Source: an uncultured Selenomonadaceae bacterium (GTDB lineage: Bacteria > Bacillota > Negativicutes > Selenomonadales > Selenomonadaceae). Taken from it: a DNA stretch of 64,000 nucleotides. The notes beneath the pieces were generated by a model. The model saw nothing but the letters and a program-made list of their open reading frames with translations, ran no database searches and had not been told where the DNA came from. The position numbers and the translations under genes were made by a program. This document shows, in pieces, positions 50,173 to 57,477 of this stretch. Position 1 is the stretch's first letter; the number at the start of each line of letters is the position of its first letter. Where the stretch lies: contig CAJOHG010000011.1 in assembly GCA_905234395.1 (NCBI GenBank), forward strand, positions 1 to 64,000, written 5' to 3'.

Positions 50173-50766
50173 ATGAAAAAAATTTTGCTCGCGTCGAAGA
50201 ATTCGGACAAAGTCAAGGAAATTCGCCTTATCCTCAAAAATCTGCCGCTTGAAATTCTCTCGCTCGCCGACTTTGACGAAATGCCCGACGCTGTTGAAAA
50301 TGGCGCGACGTTTGAAGAAAATGCACTTATCAAAGCGCGATTCTTTTCCGAACGCACGGGACTTGCCGCACTCGCTGACGATTCAGGATTGGAAGTTGAC
50401 GCGCTCAACGGTTTGCCCGGCGTTCACTCTGCACGATTCGCAGGTTATCACGCCGACGACATCACCAACAATCAAAAACTTCTCGACGAGCTGAAAAAAA
50501 TCGGTGTCAATGAATCTGCGGCGGCTTATCGTTGCGCAATGGCTTTCGTCGACACTGACGGCACCGAATTCGTCACGAACGGCAAAATCGGCGGCACGAT
50601 TAAAACCGTGGCAAAGGGCAGCGGCGGTTTCGGCTACGACCCGTATTTTTACATCGACGCACAAAGGACAATGGCTCAACTTTCCGTCGACGAGAAAAAT
50701 CTAATCAGTCATCGCGGCAACGCTCTGCGCGAAATGGCTTTGAAACTCAAGGAGCGTTTTACATAA
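50173..50766 (+). CDS. rdgB: XTP/dITP diphosphatase (RdgB/HAM1)
   Basis: House-cleaning enzyme that hydrolyses non-canonical purine NTPs (ITP, XTP). 197 residues. Motifs are LLASKNSDKVKEI (N-terminal SxNxxK), FEENALIKARFFS, LADDSGLEVDALNGLPGVHS and GSGGFGYDPYFYI, with SHRGNALREM at the end. Start at ATG 50173 with GGAGG 7 bases upstream. Follows rph and its duplicated tail; the usual Firmicute neighbour. Confidence 0.96.
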   Translation: MKKILLASKNSDKVKEIRLILKNLPLEILSLADFDEMPDAVENGATFEENALIKARFFSERTGLAALADDSGLEVDALNGLPGVHSARFAGYHADDITNNQKLLDELKKIGVNESAAAYRCAMAFVDTDGTEFVTNGKIGGTIKTVAKGSGGFGYDPYFYIDAQRTMAQLSVDEKNLISHRGNALREMALKLKERFT

Positions 50767-50866
50767 AATTTTTGACTGGGAATTGAAAACAACCGATTCT
50801 TACTGCCTCGTCCCTAGTCCTATATGAAAGGAGGCAAGTCGCACTCTTCGGAGAGCGGCACCTGAC

Positions 50867-51352
50867 GTGAAAATTGGACTAATAAGCGACACTCACGGAA
50901 ATTGGTCGGCGATTGATCAAGCGGTCAGTATCGCGCAAAATATGGATATGTGGCTTCACATGGGCGACTGCACGCCCGATGCCGAATATTTGCAATCATT
51001 GCTTGACGTTCCGGTTTTTGGCGTTGCCGGCAATTGCGATTGGCCAACCGGAAAAATTTGCTACGAACGAATCATCGACGCCGAAGACCACAAAATTTTT
51101 ATCACTCACGGACACAATTACGGCGTGCGCTACACACAGGAATATATCATGGAAGCGGCTGAATCGCAGAACGCTGACATTGCGGTTTACGGGCACACGC
51201 ACATCGTTGAATATCTCATGGGCCCGCCGATTATTTTAAATCCCGGCAGTGCATCTCGTCCGCGCGACGATACTCGCGGCTCGTTCATGGTAATGGAGCT
51301 TGAACGCGGCAATGACCCGCGAATTACCGTCGTCCGCATGAAACACCGTTGA
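50867..51352 (+). CDS. YfcE/MJ0936-type metallophosphoesterase
   Basis: 161-residue phosphodiesterase with the calcineurin-like motifs IGLISDTHGNW, LHMGDCTPD, GVAGNCD, FITHGHNYG and YGHTHIVEY, all with intact metal ligands. Start GTG 50867. The ribosome site is unusual: GGAGAG within a small CTCT-TCGG-AGAG hairpin about 10 bases upstream, and a stronger GGAGG lies too far away (50830). Substrate unknown. Third gene of the rph series. Confidence 0.9.
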   Translation: MKIGLISDTHGNWSAIDQAVSIAQNMDMWLHMGDCTPDAEYLQSLLDVPVFGVAGNCDWPTGKICYERIIDAEDHKIFITHGHNYGVRYTQEYIMEAAESQNADIAVYGHTHIVEYLMGPPIILNPGSASRPRDDTRGSFMVMELERGNDPRITVVRMKHR

Positions 51353-51370
51353 CAATTCAATTTGAAGTAT

Positions 51371-51417
51371 GAATCTCAATCTTGTAATCTCGTAATCTTG
51401 CAATCTCGCAATCTTGG
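51371..51417. repeat. Octamer tandem repeat (ATCTYGYA)
   Basis: About five to six units alternating AATCTTG(T/C) and AATCTCG(T/C) lie between the phosphoesterase and MATE genes, ending at the MATE ribosome site region. Confidence 0.88.
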
Positions 51418-51435
51418 AGTTTGGGGGATTTTTTT

Positions 51436-52782
51436 TTGAACGCAAGAGATATAGACATGTTGCGCGGCTCGTTGTGGGACAAAATAATTTTGTTCGCGCT
51501 GCCGTTGGCATTGACGGGCGTAATGCAACAACTTTTGAACGCGGCGGACGTCGTGACGCTCGGCAAATTCGTCGGCAAAAATGCAATGGCGGCTGTCGGC
51601 AACAACATATCAATGGTCGGGCTGATCGTGAGCTTGCTTATGGGCTTGAGTCTCGGCGCAAACGTCGTCATCGCTCAAAGCATCGGCGCAAAAAAATTTG
51701 ACCGTGCTCAATCGGCAGTCAGTACATCGTTCAGCTTGTCAATCGCGGCGGGAATTTTTTTCTGCGTCGTCGGAGAAATTTTGGTCGCACCAATTTTTTA
51801 TCTGCTTGAAGTGCCGGAACTCGTCGTCGATATGGCGGAGTCTTATCTGCGAATTTTTTTGCTCGGCTTACCGGCGATGAGCTTGTACAATTTCGAAGCG
51901 GCAATCTTCCGCAGTAAGGGCGACACGCGAACTCCGTTAATCGCATTGGCGGCGGCAAGCGGCGTCAATATCGTGCTCAACCTGCTGTTCGTCCTGCAAT
52001 TCGATTTGGGAATTTCGGGCGTTGCAGTCGCCACAGTCATTGCCAACATCGTCAGCGCAATAATTTTATTCCGCGCACTGCTCAATTCGGAAGGCGTCAT
52101 CAAACTCAACCTGAACGCGCTGATTGTCGACCGCGAAGAATTGTTCGAGATTTTGCGAATCGGACTGCCCGCAGGCGTTCAAGGAATGGTTTTCTCGTTG
52201 TCAAACCTTTTGATTCAAGCGGCGATAAATTCACTCGGTGCGGATGCAATGGCGGCATCGGCGGCGGCGTTCACGATTGAGATAAACGTTTTCTGCATCG
52301 TCAACGGCTTCGGACAGGCGGCAACAACTTTTGTCGGACAGAATTACGGCGCGGGAAATTTTCAACGTTGCAAGCGCGTGACGTGGGTATCAATGGGCTT
52401 GAGCGCGATTTTCATGCAGACGTTGTGCTGTTTTATTTTATTCTTCGCCGAAGAAGTTTTGAGCCTCTTCAACAACGACCCTGAAGTAATTCGCCTCGGC
52501 GTGATTCGATTGTGGTACATCGTCGCGCCCGAACTCGTCAACGTTTTAATGGAAGGTTTATCGGGTTCACTGCGCGGCTACGGAATATCATTGACGCCCG
52601 CCGTGATAACGTTGATTTGCGTATGCGGCGTTCGCGTGACGTGGGTATTCACAGCCTTTGCGAAGATTCCGACTTACGCGACGTTGATGGCGGTCTATCC
52701 AATCAGCTGGTTCATCACGACGATTGTACTTGTCGCGGCTTACAACTATCACATGAAACGCCTCAAGCCCGCACGGAAATAA
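51436..52782 (+). CDS. MATE-family efflux transporter
   Basis: About 448 residues, twelve predicted helices in two homologous halves. Conserved features are PLALTGVMQQLLNAADVVTLGKFVG near the start, GLSLGANVVIAQSIGAK, GLPAGVQGMVFSLSNLLIQ at the start of half two, and NGFGQAATTFVGQNYGA. It exports drugs or metabolites using Na+ or H+. Two TTG starts (51421, 51436) are possible; 51436 fits the GGGGGA ribosome site better. Last of the plus-strand series. Confidence 0.92.
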   Translation: MNARDIDMLRGSLWDKIILFALPLALTGVMQQLLNAADVVTLGKFVGKNAMAAVGNNISMVGLIVSLLMGLSLGANVVIAQSIGAKKFDRAQSAVSTSFSLSIAAGIFFCVVGEILVAPIFYLLEVPELVVDMAESYLRIFLLGLPAMSLYNFEAAIFRSKGDTRTPLIALAAASGVNIVLNLLFVLQFDLGISGVAVATVIANIVSAIILFRALLNSEGVIKLNLNALIVDREELFEILRIGLPAGVQGMVFSLSNLLIQAAINSLGADAMAASAAAFTIEINVFCIVNGFGQAATTFVGQNYGAGNFQRCKRVTWVSMGLSAIFMQTLCCFILFFAEEVLSLFNNDPEVIRLGVIRLWYIVAPELVNVLMEGLSGSLRGYGISLTPAVITLICVCGVRVTWVFTAFAKIPTYATLMAVYPISWFITTIVLVAAYNYHMKRLKPARK

Positions 52783-52786
52783 TTTT

Positions 52787-52956
52787 CAGTACAGGCGAAC
52801 ATTTTCATCGCCGAGCAAATTTTTCAACGCATTGCACAATTCCGAACCGTAAGCGATTCGTTGAGCAATCTTTGTCCACGTGCCGCCTTGTTGCAAAAAA
52901 ATTTGTCCTTGTCCTTTATGTACGAGAAAAATTTTCTTCAACGTCTCAATCGTCAC
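52787..52956 (-). pseudogene. Duplicated 3' end of dnaE
   Basis: Minus strand encodes TIETLKKIFLVHKGQGQ, then a four-residue insert, QGGTWTKIAQRIAYGSELCN and NLLGDENVRLY before a stop. This is nearly the DnaE C-terminus (TIEALKKIFHAHEGDGQQGG ... NLLGTENVRLY). Offset about 176 bp. It has no start of its own. Several amino-acid changes are conservative, so it diverged some time ago. Confidence 0.88.
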
Positions 52957-52961
52957 GAACT

Positions 52962-55900
52962 TTAATATAGACGGACATTTTCCGTGCCGAGCAAATTTTT
53001 TAACGCGTCGCACAATTCCGGGCCGTAAGCGATTCGTTGAGCAATCTTTGTCCACGTGCCGCCTTGTTGTCCGTCGCCTTCGTGCGCATGAAAAATTTTC
53101 TTCAACGCCTCAATCGTTGTGGAAGTCTGAAGTTGCGCGGGAATTGTCAACCAAAAGTCCGGCACATAAAATTCCGCCGCCGTAACTTTGTCCGCCAAAA
53201 TCTGAAGCTCGTTGTTATTATCAACGCGCCCTTCAACGACGACAACATTATCAATCTCCACAGCGTTTATCGCCGCAGAAAAAACTCGCGGGAAAATCGT
53301 AACGTCAATCGCGCCGTCAAAGTCCTCAACCTTGATGAACGCCATCAAGTCGCCCTTTTTAGTCACGATTTGTCGCACGTCCGTTATAAGTCCGCCGATT
53401 TTGACGCGCTTGCCGATTTTGCCGCCGAGAACTTTGCTTGACGTTAGATTGGAAATTTTTTCGCGGAATTCGTCCAGCGGATGACCCGAAATGTAAAAGC
53501 CGAGAGTCTCCTTTTCCCACGCGAGAATTTCTTTAGATGAAACTTTTTTCGCGTCGGGAATGATTATGTTTGTCTGATTCAGTTCATCGTCGCCGAAAAG
53601 ATTTATCGCGCCGCCGAGCCGTTCACGTTGCCGATTGAAACTTGCCGTCATCAATTTATCGACAGATTCCAACAGAGCATTGCGCCGATTGTCCAAGCTG
53701 TCGAACGCGCCGCATTTAATCAAGTTCTCCAGAATATGTCGCGAAACGTTTTTCTGATCGAGCCGTCCGCAAAAATCAGCAGGAGATCTGAATTTGCCGC
53801 CGCGCCGACGTTCAGCGACAATGCTCTGATATGCCGCCTCGCCGACAGATTTTATGACCGATAAGCCGAATCGAATTGCGCCGTTGTCGACGGTGAAACG
53901 TGCCTCGCTGATGTTTATGTCCGGCGGAAGAATTTTTATGCCCATGCGCCGCGAAAGTTCAATGTAGTCAGCAATTTTATTCGCGTCGGGAATGCCGTTC
54001 AATATCGCCGCCATATATTCTGCAGGATAATGCGCCTTGAGATAAGCCGTCTGCCAAGCCAAAAGTCCGTAAGCCGCCGAGTGCGATTTGTTGAAGCCGT
54101 AATCGGCGAAGTGACTAAGCAGATCGAAAATTTTTTCCGCCAACGATTTTTCCACGCCGTTAGCCGCACAGCCGCGCAGGAAATTTTCTTTTTGTGCAAG
54201 GAGAATTTCAGCCTTCTTCTTGCCCATCGCACGCCGCAAAATGTCAGCCTGTCCGAGTGTGAAGCCCGCCAAAGTCTGCACGATTTGCATGACTTGTTCT
54301 TGATACAAAATCAAGCCGAAAGTTTCTTTGAGTATCGGCTCAAGTTTCGGGTGCAAATATTTCGCGACTTTGCGTCCGTGTCTGCCCGCGATGAAGTCTT
54401 CAACCATGCCCGAACCAAGCGGTCCCGGTCGATAGAGCGCGACGGTCGGTATCAAGTCTTCAAAACATTCCGGGCGCAATTCTTTAACAAGTGCCGTCAT
54501 GCCCGCAGATTCCATTTGAAAAACCGCGCCCGTTAATCCTGCCGTGAGCATTGCCGAAGTTTTTTTGTCGCGCAACGGAATTTTTGACGGCTCCAATTCA
54601 ATGCCGCGTGAAGTTTTGATGTTCGCCAAAGTCTCCGCAATAATCGTCAGCGTGCGAAGTCCCAGGAAGTCCATTTTCAGCAAGCCGAGTTCTTCAACGG
54701 CGTCTTTGTCGTATTGCGTGATGAGCATTCCGTTGGAAATTTGCAGCGGAACAATTTCATCGAGCGGAATTTTTGATATGACGACGCCCGCCGCGTGAAC
54801 CGATGTGTGTCGCGGAAGACCTTCCAATTTGCGTGCGAAGTCGATAACTTTGCGCGTGTCAGGATTTGTATCGTAGTCGTCGCGCAATTCTTTGGAAGTT
54901 TTCAACGCCTCGTCAAGCGTGATGTTCAAAACGTTTGGTATCAGCTTGACAATTTCCGAGCTTTGCGAATATGAATAATTCAACACGCGGGCAACGTCGC
55001 GAATCGATGCCTTAGCCGCCATCGTTCCGAACGTCGCGATTTGCGAAACTTTTTCCGCACCGTAGCGATTGCGCACGTAATTAATCACTTCGTCGCGGCG
55101 AATGTAGCAAATGTCAACGTCAATATCGGGCAACGTGACGCGTTCGGGATTGAGAAAACGTTCAAAAAGCAGACCGTACTTAATCGGATCGAGCTCCGTA
55201 ATTCCCAGCAGATACGCAACGAGACTTCCTGCCGCCGAGCCGCGTCCGGGCCCGACAGGAATTTTTTTCCGCCGCGCAAAGTCGATGAAGTCGTGCACGA
55301 TTAGAAAGTAGCCGTCGTAGCCCATGCCGTGAATAATTTCCAACTCGTGATTGAGCCGCGTCATAATTTCCGGCGTCAAAGTTTCGTAGCGCGTCGGAAG
55401 TTTTTTATTGCACAGGTCGCGCAGATAATCGGCGGCGTCAACGTAACCATCGGGCAACGGGAATTCGGGCATTTGAAATTTTCCGAACTCCAACGTCACG
55501 TTACAGCGTTCAGCGATTCTCAAAGTGTTGTCGCAAGCTTCGGGCGTGTCGGCGAAAAGTTCTCGCATCTGCGCGGGCGACTTCAAATAATAATCATCGG
55601 ACGGAAATTTTAATCGCCGTTCATCGTCAAGCTTCCGATTCGTCTGCAGACACAACAGCAAATCGTGAAAATCCGAATCTTCGCGGCGAACGTAATGCGA
55701 ATCATTTGTTGCGACGAGCGGAACGTTCAACTCTGCAGAAAACTTTTTGAGCACTTCGCGGACTTTAAACTCTTCGTCCAGCCCGTGATTCTGTATCTCC
55801 AGAAAAAAATTATCGCGCCCGAAAATCTCAACGTACTCTGCGACGAGCTCCTTTGCATGAGAAAAATCTCCGCGCAAAATCGCACGAGGAATTTCTCCGA

Positions 55901-56324
55901 CGACGCACGCACTCAACGCGATTAGCCCGCCGTGATATTTGCGCAGAATATCTTTGTCGACGCGCGGACGATAATAAAAACCTTCAGTAGACGCCAACGA
56001 CGCGAGCTTGACGAGATTTTTATAGCCTTCGTTGTTTTCGGCGAGCAAAATCAAATGATACGGTCGAACGTCTTCAACTTTGTCCTTGTCGAGACGCGTT
56101 CGAGGCGCGACGTAAACTTCACAGCCGATAATCGGTTTGATGCCGCGTTTGCCGGCCGCCTTGTAAAAATTAACGACGCCATACATTGTGCCGTGATCGG
56201 TTATCGCGATTGAATTCATGCCGAAATTTTTTGCCGCGTCGAGAAGGTCGCCGATACGAGCCGCGCCGTCGAGCAAGCTGTATTCCGTGTGAACGTGAAG
56301 GTGTGTAAAATTTTTGTTGCTCAT
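52962..56324 (-). CDS. dnaE: DNA polymerase III alpha subunit
   Basis: Replicative polymerase, C-family, 1120 residues. N-terminal PHP domain (FTHLHVHTEYSLLDG), palm with GPGRGSAAGSLVAYLLGIT and the catalytic PDIDVDICYIRR (usual DFxDF-type third position is Ile here), fingers with GLILYQEQVMQI, helix-hairpin-helix, and an OB fold near the end (GGLITDVRQIVTKKGDLMAF). Its start lies 1 bp from the MFS gene stop. A diverged copy of its last 50 codons follows. No dnaE-typical neighbours are present. Confidence 0.95.
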   Translation of the reverse strand: MSNKNFTHLHVHTEYSLLDGAARIGDLLDAAKNFGMNSIAITDHGTMYGVVNFYKAAGKRGIKPIIGCEVYVAPRTRLDKDKVEDVRPYHLILLAENNEGYKNLVKLASLASTEGFYYRPRVDKDILRKYHGGLIALSACVVGEIPRAILRGDFSHAKELVAEYVEIFGRDNFFLEIQNHGLDEEFKVREVLKKFSAELNVPLVATNDSHYVRREDSDFHDLLLCLQTNRKLDDERRLKFPSDDYYLKSPAQMRELFADTPEACDNTLRIAERCNVTLEFGKFQMPEFPLPDGYVDAADYLRDLCNKKLPTRYETLTPEIMTRLNHELEIIHGMGYDGYFLIVHDFIDFARRKKIPVGPGRGSAAGSLVAYLLGITELDPIKYGLLFERFLNPERVTLPDIDVDICYIRRDEVINYVRNRYGAEKVSQIATFGTMAAKASIRDVARVLNYSYSQSSEIVKLIPNVLNITLDEALKTSKELRDDYDTNPDTRKVIDFARKLEGLPRHTSVHAAGVVISKIPLDEIVPLQISNGMLITQYDKDAVEELGLLKMDFLGLRTLTIIAETLANIKTSRGIELEPSKIPLRDKKTSAMLTAGLTGAVFQMESAGMTALVKELRPECFEDLIPTVALYRPGPLGSGMVEDFIAGRHGRKVAKYLHPKLEPILKETFGLILYQEQVMQIVQTLAGFTLGQADILRRAMGKKKAEILLAQKENFLRGCAANGVEKSLAEKIFDLLSHFADYGFNKSHSAAYGLLAWQTAYLKAHYPAEYMAAILNGIPDANKIADYIELSRRMGIKILPPDINISEARFTVDNGAIRFGLSVIKSVGEAAYQSIVAERRRGGKFRSPADFCGRLDQKNVSRHILENLIKCGAFDSLDNRRNALLESVDKLMTASFNRQRERLGGAINLFGDDELNQTNIIIPDAKKVSSKEILAWEKETLGFYISGHPLDEFREKISNLTSSKVLGGKIGKRVKIGGLITDVRQIVTKKGDLMAFIKVEDFDGAIDVTIFPRVFSAAINAVEIDNVVVVEGRVDNNNELQILADKVTAAEFYVPDFWLTIPAQLQTSTTIEALKKIFHAHEGDGQQGGTWTKIAQRIAYGPELCDALKNLLGTENVRLY

Positions 56325-56325
56325 G

Positions 56326-57477
56326 TTAAATTTTTCTGCGGTAGGAAGAAATCATGCACATCATGCCGACGAAACTGACAATCGCTCCGCACCAAAGCAA
56401 CGCCTTAATTCCGAAGCTCTGCAACAGAATTCCGCCGACGATGCTGCCGAGCACAATGCCAATCGTTTCCGTCGCCGCCATGTACGCTTGCCCGGTCGCC
56501 TCGTATTTCTTGCCGACAGTTTCATCAACGTAATAGACACGCGCCGCCGCCATCAAGCCGTAAGAGACGATTTGCAACGTTTGAATCAGATAAATCATCG
56601 TGACCGATTGCGCGAAGACGAACAACGCCGCTTTGACAAAGAACGCAATGCCCGAAGCCGTCAAGAAAATTTTTGAAGGCGTTTGACCTTTAACGCGAGT
56701 ATAAGCGAACAGCACGGGAATTTCCAGCAACGCCGCAATTCCGAGCGCAATGCCAAGGTTGCTGTTGTTGCCGCCGACGAGTTCAATCGCGTAAATAAAA
56801 TACGTCATAACCATGTTGTGGAAAAGCATTACGAGACTTAAACCGATAAGCATGAGTCTGAACGCCGGAAATTTGCTGAGGTTGAGCGTCGAAGTTTCGT
56901 GCGGCTTATTCGGTTGAACGTTGCCCTTGAGCGTCGGCATTGTCATCATTATCGCAAAAAATATCGCGCCCAAAAGTCCGTAGCTCAACGGCACGACGAT
57001 TGTCCCGATATTCGCCGTGAGGAAGCCGAGAATTATCGAGCAGACGCAAAAGCTCATCGACCCGCAACCGCGCGCCACGCCGTAATTGACGGAAATGCCT
57101 TTGTTCTTGTAATAGAAGCTGAACGAATTCAGAACGGGCAACATTATCAGCGCAATGCAAAGGAGACTGCTGAAGGTTATCGCCTTAAGGTTGCCCGCGC
57201 CGAGATACGCCGAGTAAAGTCCCGTCAACGTCATTATCGTTGCCAAAAACAGCAAAAGTTTTCTGCCGTCGAGAATGTTTCTGTCGACAAGCCGCCCGAC
57301 GAATTGTTGCATGATGACCGCGATAAGACAGCTTGCCGCGACCAAAATTCCAATGCTCCGCGCCGAAATTTCTGCGTCCGACAGATATTGCGCCACGAAG
57401 TTCAAGCCCGGACAAAGCATCATCGTATGGACGCCGAGCAGTGCCGAGTAGCGAATATTTTCCGTGCGTTCGTTCAT
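56326..57477 (-). CDS. MFS transporter
   Basis: 383 residues with twelve predicted helices, of the LacY/nucleoside-symporter-like MFS group (MFS_1_like). Landmarks are the loop VGRLVDRNILDGRKLLLF after helix two and ISVNYGVARGCGSMSF in helix four. The C-terminal half has VYYVDETVGKKYEATGQAYM. Substrate unknown. Its start overlaps the stop of the restriction gene by 4 bp and its stop adjoins dnaE, so it is embedded in one transcript. Confidence 0.85.
   Translation of the reverse strand: MNERTENIRYSALLGVHTMMLCPGLNFVAQYLSDAEISARSIGILVAASCLIAVIMQQFVGRLVDRNILDGRKLLLFLATIMTLTGLYSAYLGAGNLKAITFSSLLCIALIMLPVLNSFSFYYKNKGISVNYGVARGCGSMSFCVCSIILGFLTANIGTIVVPLSYGLLGAIFFAIMMTMPTLKGNVQPNKPHETSTLNLSKFPAFRLMLIGLSLVMLFHNMVMTYFIYAIELVGGNNSNLGIALGIAALLEIPVLFAYTRVKGQTPSKIFLTASGIAFFVKAALFVFAQSVTMIYLIQTLQIVSYGLMAAARVYYVDETVGKKYEATGQAYMAATETIGIVLGSIVGGILLQSFGIKALLWCGAIVSFVGMMCMISSYRRKI

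Noticed and set aside
5466-53125. Diversity-generating retroelement (template/variable repeats at gene 3' ends)
   Set aside because: No reverse transcriptase gene is seen, and substitutions between copies are not confined to adenines.
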